Below are positions 1 through 11,432 of a stretch of 64,000 nucleotides of DNA, piece after piece (within the stretch, counting starts at the first letter, position 1; each line of letters opens with the position of its first letter). The DNA lies in the NCBI RefSeq assembly GCF_030867145.1, contig NC_134427.1:10253001-10317000 (forward strand), given 5' to 3'. This DNA is from Opisthocomus hoazin (lineage: Eukaryota; Chordata; Aves; Opisthocomiformes; Opisthocomidae). The notes under the pieces were generated by a model, which saw only the letters and a list, made by a program, of their open reading frames with translations, was not told where the DNA came from and did not search any database. The position numbers and the translations under genes were made by a program.

Positions 1-246
1 CACATTTTTTCCCTTCAAGCTTGGGCAGTTACCAGCATCTGATGGCACTCATCCAGATACTTATGGATTGTGAAGCTTTGCAAACTTTTCTTCAGTTATG
101 AGTTTCTTTGCATAATCTTGGTCCGGCAATCCTGTAATCTATCTCTTGCACTCCTCATTACAAACCTCTCCTTGACTGGCAAGTAAGGGAGAAAAGTTTG
201 CACAGGAGTGCAGGAACACAAAGTAAGAACTGCGCTGACGTCTTTT
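1..246. other. Intergenic, nothing recognised
   Basis: I see no open frame, repeat or regulatory site I can name here. The stretch ends where the CR1 tail begins. Confidence 0.5.
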
Positions 247-1175
247 CACAGAATCACAGAATCACAGAATAGTAGGGGTTGGAAGGGACCTCTGTGGGTC
301 ATCTAGTCCAACCCTCCTGCTGAAGCAGGGTCACCTACAGCAGGCTGCACAGGACCGCGTCCAGGCGGGTCTTGAATATCTCCAGAGAAGGAGAATCCAC
401 AACCTCCCTGGGCAGCCTGTTCCAGTGCTCCGTCACCCTCAGAGGGAAGAAGTTCTTCCTCATGTTCAGACGGAATTTCCTGTGCTTCAGTTTGTGCCCA
501 TTGCCCCTTGTCCTGTCACTGGGCACCACTGAAAAGAGCTTGGCCCCATCCTCCTGACACCCACCCTTCAGATATTTATAAGCATTTATTAGGTCCCCTC
601 GCAGCCTTCTCTTCTTCAGGCTGAACAAGCCCAGCTCCCTCAGCCTCTCCTTGTAGGGGAGATGTTCCAGTCCCCTCATCATCCTTGTAGCCCTCCGCTG
701 GACTCTCTCCAGTAGCTCTTCATCTTTCTTGAAGTGTGGAGCCCAGAACTGGACACAGTACTCCAGATGGGGCCTCACCAGGGCAGTGTAGAGGGGAAGG
801 AGAACCTCCCTTGTCCTGCTGGCCACACTCTTCTTGATGCACCCCAGGATTCCATTGGCTTTCTTGGCAGCCAGGGCACACTGCTGGCTCATGGTCAACT
901 TGTCGTCCACCAGGACACCCAGGTCCCTCTCAGCAGAGCTGCACTCCAGCAGGTCCGTCCCAAGCCTGTACTGGTGCATGAGGTTGTTCCTCCCCAGGTG
1001 CAGGACCCTGCATTTGCCTTTGTTGAACCTCATCAGGTTCCTCTCTACCCAGCTTTCCAGCCTATCCAGGTCACGCTGAATGGCAGCACAGCCTTCCAGT
1101 GTGTCTACCACACCTCCCAGTTTGGTGTCATCAGCAAACTTGCTGAGGGTACATGCTAACTCTTCGTCCAGGTCG
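247..1175 (-). mobile_element. CR1 LINE, 5'-truncated, 3' part of ORF2
   Basis: The plus strand opens with repeated CACAGAAT units, the reverse complement of a CR1 3' tail, followed by the usual 'ggttggaagggacct' block. Read on the minus strand, an almost uninterrupted frame encodes the end of the CR1 reverse transcriptase: the FADDTKL catalytic motif, the LVDDKLTMS block, the [15 protein letters not shown] block and the terminal RLPREVV block. The frame runs to a stop close to the tail. Homology to other CR1 copies in the window stops near 1175, just upstream of FADD, so this is a 5'-truncated insertion of about 0.93 kb. It lacks ORF1, the endonuclease and the first half of the reverse transcriptase, so it is not autonomous. 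The good frame suggests a fairly young copy of the same subfamily as 16552-19315. Confidence 0.95.
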
Positions 1176-1962
1176 TTTCCATGTGATGAAGCAAGACAGA
1201 AGAACCTGTGCTTATGCACCTGGCAGGGAACACCACGACACATCACAGCAGTAGCAACTACTAAAAAAATGGGATTGAGCAGTCCCTAGAAAGTTATCAT
1301 ATAATCTGTGACGGATAGCAAATACTTATCTGCAGAAGACTAGCTGTGAGAAATGCTCCAGTTTCTAGTGAAAATTTGGTTGTGATGGCTATACGATGTT
1401 TAGTTTTTTATCACCGAAGGCTCATCTTCTCTCCGGGTTGTTTTGCAAACAGTTGTAAAAGCAGAAGGAGAGAACCAGATTTTCTGTCTGTGATGGGAAA
1501 GTCTCCAGGACTGTTCCATGCAGCACTGAGCATATGAAACTGGCTTTAGGACCATGTAAAGAGGCTGCACAGATTTATTGCTGAGTCCTCCTAATGAGAA
1601 AGAAGTTAAAAACAGTAACAAGCTGCACAGTTCATAGAACGGCTACTTCAAAACCAAGAAACAGGCACAGAGATTGTATTTTTTCGCACATCCAGATATA
1701 CACTTTGCAGCCGTACCTCCAACGCCAGGAGGCATATTTGTCAGATTATAGCAGCCTGAGGTATGCAGTTAAAACACATTATATTTTCAGGCTGTTGATA
1801 AGAGAAGGCCTGTCTCACTTAAAGAATCTAATCATGTGATCCAATTAGGTGCTTTAATCAAAGCAGGTCCTGTGCTACTGACAATCGTAGTGTTATACTA
1901 AGAAATAAAAAGGGGAATCAAAATGTGAAATAATAATTGAAATTAACCAGGCTATTGCTGTT
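1176..1962. other. Non-coding spacer between CR1 and solo LTR
   Basis: The short open frames on either strand resemble no protein I know and show no codon pattern. No RNA gene or repeat was recognised. Confidence 0.45.
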
Positions 1963-1967
1963 GTAGG

Positions 1968-2521
1968 TATTTTTGTAAAGCCCTACCCCTATTATAGTTA
2001 TAAGTTTAAAATTAACTATACTGGGTTTAGAGAAACCAAGAAACAGGATTTTGAATAATGCGTCATTGTTTCATAAGAAGGATGTACCTGCCCATGGTAG
2101 AACCAGAGAGTGACAAATCATAGGAATAGCTAACGAGCTATGAAAATCTGCTGAGCTTGCCAAAAAGAACAGGTAACTCAGGGAAAGGTAATTCCGGCAG
2201 GGGGAGATCGCGACCACCGACTTATGGACCACCTGCCCCAACTATACCCCAGACTCAAAAGATGAAGAAACAGCATGCGTGCTATTTTACGTGCTGGACG
2301 AAGAGACTTTAACCAATCATCTAAAAGAATAAAAATGCATAAGCATTAGGAAGATGAATACGGTAATGTTAAGTATGTAAATGACGGTCTATTTGTGAAT
2401 GAAGGGTGCTGTCTTGAGACAGACACCTGTATCTGTGCAAATATGCAATAAAATACCTCTGCTCTGTGTGTATATTGGCATATTGCACGCTGGGTAAACA
2501 AGTCTGATTTTTGGGACAACA
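1968..2521 (+). mobile_element. Solo LTR of an endogenous retrovirus (ERVL-like)
   Basis: This is a block of about 554 bp with retroviral LTR signals. It has a possible TATA-like AT-rich site near 2323-2345, a polyadenylation signal AATAAA at 2447-2452 followed by a GT-rich stretch, and a terminal ACAACA. The 5-bp sequence GTAGG occurs directly before (1963-1967) and directly after (2522-2526), which fits a target-site duplication. A 5-bp duplication suits ERVL-type integration. The expected first dinucleotide TG reads TA here, a likely point mutation. There are no gag, pol or env sequences beside it, so it is a recombined solo LTR. The family name is not assigned. Boundaries rest on the duplication and on my recollection of similar avian LTRs. 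Confidence 0.7.
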
Positions 2522-2526
2522 GTAGG

Positions 2527-4330
2527 ATTAATCGTTGTCCCAGTGGCACAGTGCAGTGCCAGAAGGCCTGGGAAACACCCTGGGGAACTTCCTTCCAATT
2601 CCAAGCAAGTTTGAGCTGATACTCCAAGATTTAGTACAAACACTCCAGAGCTGTTGCAGGATGGAGAAATTAGATATATTTGAAACAAAAAATTTTACTT
2701 TAAAAATTGATGACTCATGTCCAAATTGTAAGATTCTATGTTTATTTATCGTTTCTTTGCAGAATGTCATTAACTAATCCCATGTCACGTCATTTGACAG
2801 ATGTTTCAAGGTAGCATTTAATTTAAGCTGTTCTAGTGGTGGATATCAACCAGATGGTAACTTTACAAGCATTGTTTCCAGCGCTGTTTGTTGTGGTGCC
2901 AGCAAACATCCAGCTTTGGGAAGACGCACCAGTCCTGCTTATACAAGGTTCTGTGGGTTGGAGACACTCCTGTAAGGTATAGCTTTGTTAGTTACATGAA
3001 AATTTGCTTTCTGCTTTGAGTGAGAGGGTTTTTTGCTTTTATTTTTCATTTGTTCCCTGGAAAATGAGCTTTGATGTTGGCATGTAGTTCCAGAAAGAAG
3101 GAATTGTTCAGCATGTAACTTGGTCACTTCTGCTCTGATATGTGTGCATGGAAATAGAATAAGACGCTACCTGAATCTTCCTAGGGTGTAAATGACAGTT
3201 GTTTTCTTTACTGGGAAACTGAGGAAGGGCTCCAGGTATCTGTGCAGCATTAAGATGATGCTGATATTAAACTAGGCACTGGTAGTAGAAGGGGCAACAC
3301 ACGGACAGGAGTTCTTCCAACAAGGGGTTAATAGTGGCTGGCTTCCTCTTTCAGATGTTTCAGTGCTTCCTATTTCTTGGCTATGGACCATATATATATG
3401 GTAGCTTTACATTATAAATCACAGTTTTGTGTCCAGACTTCTGTGACTAGTGTCCTTCCTAGCTAAGTGAATGTTGAAAGGGGGAGACCAAACATCGTGG
3501 TAGAAAATAAAGCCGAAGAATGTGGGCTGCATTTGTCCACTGATTTAACTGATGAGAAGACAATCATGGTTTTTTCATTTGCATTTAAATTACATGCACT
3601 TGGGGCTTATTCTGGGTGTGTGTGAGGTAACTGGGTGAGACACTAGACAAATAGATGATGTTCTCATTTTTTAACCTCAAGAGGATTACAAGGAATTTGA
3701 TGGTTCTGCGAAGGAAACATTTTCCCATCAGAGACTAAAAGACTATTGGTGACACCAATTCAATCAGAAATTCGGGTACATTTATGTTGGCTATTTCCTA
3801 AGGCTTTTCAGGGTTCACTGGCTCACTTAGCAAAGAACATGCTTTATCCGTGGGTATGCATTAGCTGATAAGTAGGTGTGCATGGTGGAGAGGAAACTGA
3901 GCGCTAGAGAAGAGTTAAATCCTCCACACTGGCATACGGATTTACTGCTATGCTGCTGGCTGTTTTATAAAGATCAAGGTCCAATCCTTCCTTATCTGCA
4001 TAAATCAAGGCCAGATAACATCTCCAATAGTTTGAATATTTCAAGCACAATATTTAATGACATGGACAACTGTTGTAGCCCTTTCACTTAGAAAGATAAA
4101 CGTTGCAAACATAAGGTTACAATCACTGAGTGGCACTCTGAACAAAGTCAGCAGGTTGACAGGCATGCTAAGGTCACAGATGATAAAACAGACTACAAAT
4201 AGTAAATTGCTAGCTTTGCTCCAAAATAGTATTGATATTTACCAACTTGGCACTTGGACCTTCTCCTTTACTAAAAGAAGGTATCAAGCATTCTTATTAC
4301 AGGACCAGAAAAAAAAAAAGTAAGAATTTA
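2527..4330. other. Non-coding spacer
   Basis: AT-rich DNA with stop codons in all frames and only short chance open frames. A short A-run at about 4310-4319 sits just before the next CR1. No gene was recognised. Confidence 0.45.
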
Positions 4331-6940
4331 GAATCATAGAATAGGATCATAGGATGCTTTGGGTTGGAATGTACTTTTAGAGGTCATCTAGCCCAACCCC
4401 ACTGCAGTGAGCAGGGACATCTTCAAATTAGACCAGGTTGCTCAGAGCCCCATCCAACCTGGCCTTGAATGTTTCCAGGGATGGGGCCTCCACTACCACT
4501 CTGGGCAACCTGTTTCAGTGTTTCAGCGTTTCAGCACTCTCACTGTAAAAAATTTCTTCCTTATATCCAGTCTAAATCTACCCTCCCTTAGTTTGAAGTC
4601 GTTACCCCTTGTCCTATCGCAACAAGCCCGGCTGAAAAGATTTTTCCCCATCTTTCCTATAGGCCCCCTTTCAGTACTGAAAGGCTGCTATAAGGTGTCC
4701 CCGCAACCTTCTCTTCTTCAGGCTGAAAGCCCCCAAGTCTCTCAGCCTTTCCTCATAGGAGAGGTGCTCCAGCCCTTGGAGCATTTTTGTGGCCTCCTCT
4801 GGATTCGCTCCAACAGGCCCATGTCCTTCTTGTGCTGGGGTCTCCAGAGCTGGACACAGGACTTCAGGTGGGGTCTCACCAGAGTGGAGTCAAGGTGCAG
4901 AATCACCCTCAACCTGCTTACCACGCTTCTCTGGATGCAGCCCAGGATATGGTTGGCCTTCTGGGCTGCAAGCACGCATTGGTGGCTCATGTCAAGTTTT
5001 TCATCCACCAGTATGCCCAAATCCTTTTCGGGCGGGCTGCTCTCAAACCCCTCATCCCCCAGCCTGTATTGATAGTGGGGGTTGCCCTGCCCCAGATGCA
5101 GGACCTTGCACTTTGCTTTGTTGAACCTCATGAGGTTCACACAGGCCATTTCTCGAGCTTGTCTAGGGCCCTGTGGATGGCATCCCGTCCTTCTGGTGTG
5201 TCAACTGCACCACTCAGTTTGGTGTCGTCTGCAAACTTTTTGAAGGTGCACTTGACCTCGCTATGTCATTGATGAAAATGTTAAACAGCACCGGTCCCAG
5301 TACAGACCCCTGAGGGACACCACTCGTCACCAGTGTCCACTTGGACATCGAGGCGTTGACCACTATGCTCTGGCTGTGGCCTTGCAACAAATTCCTTAGC
5401 CACCAAACAGTCCACCCATCAAATCCATATTTCTCCAATTTAGAGAGAAGGATGTTGTGAGGAAGTGTGTTGAAGGCTTTACAGAAGTCCAGATAGATCA
5501 CATCCATAGCTCTTCCCTTGTCCACCGATCTAGTCAGGACATCATAGGAAGCCACTAGGTTGGTCAGGCAGGACTTTCCCTTGGTGAAGCCATGCTGGAT
5601 GTCTTGAATCACCTTCCTGTGCCTTAGCATAGCTTCTAGGAGGATTTGCTCCATGATCTTCACAGGCACAGAGGTGAGGCTGACAGGTCGGTAGTTCCCA
5701 GGGTCCTCCTTCCTACCCTTTTTAAAAATGGGCACAATGTTTCCCTTCTTCCAGTCACAAGGGACTTTGCCTAACTGGCATGGCCTTTCATATATCATGG
5801 AGAGTGGCTTGGCAACTACATCAGCCAATTCCCTCAGGACTCAGGGATGCATCTCATCAGGTCCCATAGACTTATATATGTTCAGGTTCCTCAGGTGGTC
5901 CCGAACCTGGTCTTCTATTACAGTGGGAAGGACTTTGCCCCTCTGGACCCCATCTTGCAGTCCATCAACTGGGGAGGGGCGAGGAGAGAGGTTGCCAGTG
6001 AAGACTGAGGCAAAAATGTTGTCGAGTACCTCAGCCTTCTCCTCATCTGTTGATACGAGGTTGCTATTCTTGCTCATCAGAGGGGTACGCTTTCTTTAAC
6101 CTTCCTTTTCTGGCTGACATACCTGTAGAAGCCCTTCTTGTTATTCTTTGCATTGACTCAGCCATGCTGGTCTCTTCGCTTCCTTGCCCAACTTCTTACA
6201 TCTGAGGACTGAGAGCTCGTGCGCTCTATGGAAAGCATCCTGAAAGACCTGCCAGCTCTGTTCTGACCCCCTGTCCCTGAGGACCGTTTCCCAGGGGGTC
6301 CTGGTGACTAACTACTTGAAGAGCTGGAAGCTGGCTTTCCTAAAATTTAGGGTCCGGACTACACTCCTCGCCTTTCGATATCCGTCAAGACTGTGAACTC
6401 CACCAGTGCGTGATCACTGCAGCCTCGGATGCCTCCATTCTTGACGCCACCGATGAGCTTCCTTGCATTGGTGAGCATCAGGTCCAGTATTGCATCCCCT
6501 TGGGTAGGGGTGTCAATTACCTGTCTTAAAAAGTTATCCTCAACACCTTCTAGGAAACTCCTGGATTGCCTACTGCTTGCCATGCTACTTTTCCAGCAGA
6601 TATTGGGGTGGTTGAAGTCCCCCAGCAGGACGAGAGACTGTGAGTGCAAAGCCTCCTAGAGCTGGAGGAAGCAATCTTCGTCAGTAGGCTCCCCTTGATC
6701 AGGTGGCCTGTAGTAGACACTTACGACCAGGCTCCCTTTCTTGCCTCTGTCTCTGATTCTTGCCCATAGGCTTTCGACCTGCTCGTGGCTATTCTTCAGG
6801 GACAGCTCTTCACACTGTATTGATCTGTTGATGTAGAGGGCAATACCTCCACCCCTCTTTCCCCGCCTGTTACTTCTAAACAGTCTGTAGCAGTCGATAG
6901 CCATGCTCCAGTCATGGGATTCATCCCACCATTTCTATAG
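4331..6940 (-). mobile_element. CR1 LINE, long but 5'-truncated copy with broken ORF2
   Basis: Read on the minus strand this copy begins inside the endonuclease (WWDESHDWS at about 6900-6931, then RGGGIALY, SLWARIRD, VYYRPPDQ, LLGDFNHP and GCSDHALVEF). It continues through the reverse transcriptase ([19 protein letters not shown], then [10 protein letters not shown]) to the CR1 3' tail at 4331. The frame is broken several times. One break falls just after [10 protein letters not shown] near 5260, so the FADD catalytic box is read in another frame, and further stops lie around 6080-6360. It is about 2.6 kb long with no ORF1. It is closest to the copies at 7651-8097 and 55150-56012, judging by the shared sequence around 4750 and the tail type. 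It is a dead copy. Confidence 0.95.
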
Positions 6941-7650
6941 AGACTTGTTAGAATGGATGATCTGGAAGGGTTTACCATAGTCAGCTCCTTCAGTAGGAAG
7001 GGTCACTATGGTGTCAGAAGGCACAGAGCAGGAGTTTCAGGAAGGGCAGACTGAGGTCATGCAATCCAATATGCTATAGCCATTTACATCTCAAAATGAT
7101 CAAACCTCGATTTAACCAGTTAAGGTTTTCCCCCTGTTACTCCAGACAGATTGTTCCACAATCTGACATCTCTGAAGGTCAAACGCACTTTTTTTAACAA
7201 CTGTGCTTGTGGTTAATTAGCTTGTTTTTCCTCCTTTGCTGCTATCCCCGCTTCCCCTTCTTTCTTTATGTCTTTCCTTTTGTCCTTTTTCTGTTTTGAG
7301 AACTACCATATCTTCTCTCAGTCTTTGGTCTTCCTAAGGCAAATAAACCAAATTCCTCCAGTCACATGTCAGTTCCTCTGGCTATTCTGACATCCCTTTT
7401 CTACACCTCTGTCAGTCTGCTTAAGCTTTTTTGAACATGGGTAACCACAGACAGGGACAAAGAGCAGGGATACAACCTTTGGAGACAAGCTAAGCATCGT
7501 GTTTACATGAGAGCCCAAACAGAAGAGGCACATGCTCCAGCCATTTGAAAAGATGTTGATCCTAACAAGGTGATAAAGCAGAACCAGTAAATCTAAAGTT
7601 TTTATCATGTTAATACATTTATTATATGTGTGATTATACATAAAAATGAT
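6941..7650. other. Spacer between two oppositely oriented CR1 copies
   Basis: No gene was recognised. It separates CR1 sequences that are inverted relative to each other. Confidence 0.45.
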
Positions 7651-8097
7651 CTGAGGGCTGGAGCACCTCTCCTATGAGGAAAGGCTGAGAGACTTGGGGG
7701 CATTCAGCCTGAAGAAGAGAAGACTGCGAGGAGACCTTATAGCAGCCTTTCAGTACTTATAGGGGGCCTATAGGAAAGAAGGGGAAAATCTTTTCAGCAA
7801 GGCCTGTTGTGATAGGACAAGGGGTAACAATTTCAAACTAAGGCAGGGTAGATTTAGACTGGATATAAGGAAGAAATTTTTTACAGTGAGAGTGCTGAAA
7901 CACTGAAACAGTTTGCCCAGAGAGGCAGTGGAGGCCCCATCCCTGGAAACATTCAAGGCCAGGTTGGATGGGGCTCTGAGCAACCTGGTGTATTTGGAGA
8001 TGTCCCTGCTCACTGCAGTGGGGTTGGGCTAGATGGCCACTAAAAGTCCCTTCCAACCCAAAGCATTCTATGATTCATTCTATGATTCTATGATTCA
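7651..8097 (+). mobile_element. CR1 LINE 3' fragment
   Basis: This carries the last 450 bp or so of a CR1 element in plus orientation. It starts in the C-terminal part of ORF2, at the block that follows 'ggctggagcacctctcc', and ends with repeats of the ATTCTATG type typical of CR1 tails (about 8063-8097). It has stops in ORF2. It is the same subfamily as the long minus-strand copy at 4331-6940, so the two form an inverted pair. Confidence 0.95.
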
Positions 8098-11000
8098 TTT
8101 ATTAAGGTGTTAATGTTTGAAGGTATTTTCCCACTGGAGACAAAACAAGCTAAACTGTATTTGCAGAAGTTTAGATCATATTAGTCTGTTTTATAATGAG
8201 AAAAGTGTCTGGGAGGAAGTCACTGGAGGAGGGACACATGTCTTTATAAAATAACAAATTCATCAGAACTGATTTTCCAAAGGACTAAATAGTCTGAAAT
8301 TCAGCAGAAAGCTTGAGCATTTAAAAAAAAAAAGTGGGAAAATATTGCAACACAATTTTTTAGCTTTTGTTTTCAAAAAATTTTAAAATTTTTCTCGTAA
8401 TCACCATTTTTTTTCCTTTTAATATAACCCGAGCATTTGTATTAGTTCTGCCACAGAACTGAGAAATCTACCGTTTAGAATTACAGAACAAATTAGGCTG
8501 GAAGGTATCTTTAGTCCAGTCTGCTGCCTATGATGTGAATGGGCTTTTTCCTTTTTCCATATGAAATTAAGTAAACCTCTGCAGTTAGAACATTGGTATG
8601 CCACTGAAGACGATGGAGATCTAGGCTGAAGCAAGGACTCAGGTCTTGCTTTGTCTGGCCCTTCTGCTGAAACTGTTTTTTCCTTTAAAAGCTAGACAAG
8701 AGAAATAGCTCATGTTCATCTCAGACTGAACAGAGGCCGTCAGAGGTGACCTGTTTTAATATTGTTACAACAAACATTTCTGCTGAAAATCCTGAGCTCT
8801 GCTTTAATGAACACCAGTAGTAATACAAGTGAGACTCCTGAAAACGAGAAAATCAGAAAAATTTTCAGTGCTTAAAAAATCAACACCAAAAAAAAAGCCT
8901 GCTGGAGATGAGAGAAAGAAACAACAGTGAAATAGAACAACTAAAAGCTTCTAGAACCCTAAAATCATTTAAAGTTATTGAAAAAAAATTAAAATAAGGC
9001 TTGGACAGCCGTAACAAAACAATTAAACAGGAAAAGGCAGATAAAACATACTAATGTTTCTAAAGCCTGGAGATGCAGCTTGGGTATAGTATGGCACTTC
9101 ACAGGCTCAGCAGGTAGAAAGCAGTACACAGGTCATCTCCTGTGAAACACACATTCTTGCCAGACTAATGCCAAGAAAATAGAAGATACTTTTCTTCTGG
9201 AAAAAAACCCCACAAACCCAATAAATAACCCAAGCATTTCCCCTGCTTAACTCTTGTGCTGAGATGGCATTTGAGATGATACTGGAAAATGAAGACTTGA
9301 CAAGAGCCATTAAAACAAGAAATGACAGCAACTGTTAGCTTCAGAGTCACTTCTGTCTACCCCCTGCCCAGACAATATGGTGGATCCATCACATACGCAA
9401 ATATTGTGATGACAGTATGAAATCTTACAGTAATGAAACAATAAAGGTCTGTGATGTCATCCAAACCCTGCAGCTGTTCCTCTGCAACAATTTCCCTATG
9501 AGTCAATCTGCTCTATCTATCCTCATTGGATTTAAATATACTTCAAAAGCTCTTTAGTGAGATCACAATATCTAATTTCTCACCTTTACTGAAATCTGCT
9601 AAGGCTTTTGACTGCACTTTTTTGTGTCATGAATCAAGAAGAATTCGCATATGCGGTAGATAAGGTGTGTTTGTGTGTGTGTTGGCTATTTCCTTTTCTC
9701 TCTTCGACGAATTCCTTGTGTATCTGCTCCTGTTTCTTCCAGTTTGGACCAACTGATAGGTAACCCAGACACCATTTATCCAACATACACAAAACCTAAA
9801 CCACATCCAATCACAACAGAAATTCCGATTTCACAGCAGGATGGTGAGAAAGAGACAAAGTTCAAGCTTAATTGTGGAAGAAGGATAACAAGTGTAACTT
9901 GTTTGTTTGACTATCTCCATTCCCCGCCCCTCTAATGAGATGCCAAGCTTAGCTTGTGTACATGCAAAGCAGAGATGAGCATGACCCTTGGAGCCTGTGT
10001 CAGTCACACTGGTCAAAGACACTCAGATGACCTCCAAGCCATTTCTATAAATACCTACTTCTTCCTCCTCCAGAAGCCCCATGACAACTATTTCCTATAG
10101 AAGGATTACTCATGTTTACAGTTGCTGAAGAAACCAAGCTGTGTTAACAGTACTGAAACCCATCGGGCTGGTTTTCCTGATGTCAGGACCAGTCCTTCTC
10201 CTCCTTGGCCAAGTTTTCAAACCTCAGCAAAGATCTGGGACCTTCTTTCTCAGGCATCTGATTTGAAACACCTTGAAAGGGAGCGTGCCAAGTGTGCCCT
10301 CTGACAAGGAGGCACCTGCACATGGGCAACCCTTCACCATTGGGAACGACGGCTCTTTGCTCTAGCAAGGGGCTTTTTCAGAGGTAATTGAGAATAAGGC
10401 TGTGTATTCAATAGTGATATTCCAGTATTGGAACAAAGTCCTATGTACGCAGATTGGCTGTGTCTATGAACAACAGTCAGCATCTAGATAAAATGTCAGT
10501 ACAGCCTAAAAATCATGTGGAGCAATCCACAGCAAAACATTTTTTTCTACATATTTCATTGCTCCTGTCCCACTTCAGCTCTTTTTATGACAAAATACTT
10601 GGATACAATCAATCAGAGATAGAGTCTCACTCAGTGAAGAAAATCTTCTTTTTAAATAAACTTTTCTCTCTCTCTTTTTAGAGGAAAGATAGAAGTGAGA
10701 TAGAAATGGACCGATAGTTGGCCTAAGCTAGTAGTCAAAGGGTGTATATAGCTCTTGTAAGAGAATGTGGTGATTTAATTCTTGTATTTGTTCGAATCAA
10801 ATAATATCTATTTCCTTCTCTTTGTATTTTATTTTCTCCTATTAAATCCTACTCTTTAGTTTCTGTTTTATAAAACCTCATATAATTTAATATTTCTGTG
10901 CCTAGTATACTTTCTGTGGATTTGACTATTTATACCAGCAAGAAAACATCAGACTTGTTTTAATTCTTTGTTAACTACACGATCATCTGTCAGGTGCGAT

Positions 11001-11432
11001 GCCTAACAGATGTAATAGCCATTATTTTTTTTTTTTGCAACTACTTTCAGATGAAAAGATTTCTGTATGAGCAAAGAGAGGAGTAGGCCAGATGGTGAAC
11101 TGGATTGCAAAAGACTACACAAAATTGCTTTTGTTTCCTAAATGAAACACAGTATGCCCTCATGGAAATTGCGAGAGACTAGTTTAGGTTACATTTAATT
11201 ATACATATTTTCATAGAACCTACTAAATGGACCGTATGAAGATTTGCTAGTTGCTTTAAAGATTGCAGTAACCTCCTGCCAAGTTAAGTCAAATCTTTTG
11301 GGTTGCAAATTGGGAGTCTAATGTATTTTCTTTGTTTTTGCAAATAATTGTGTTCCTGACTCTGTCAGCAAGTTCTGAAAACAGGAAAACTTAAAAGCCT
11401 CCCCCTCCTCAAGTCCGTGCTGAGCTAAACGA
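8098..11432. other. Non-coding AT-rich spacer
   Basis: There are many homopolymer A and T runs, for example around 8320-8410 and 11024-11036, and a short GT-rich stretch at about 9664-9683. Open frames are short and resemble nothing known. No RNA gene or known mobile element was recognised. Confidence 0.45.

Noticed and set aside
4407-5072. Plus-strand open frame of 221 codons
   Set aside because: It is antisense to the CR1 reverse transcriptase at 4331-6940.
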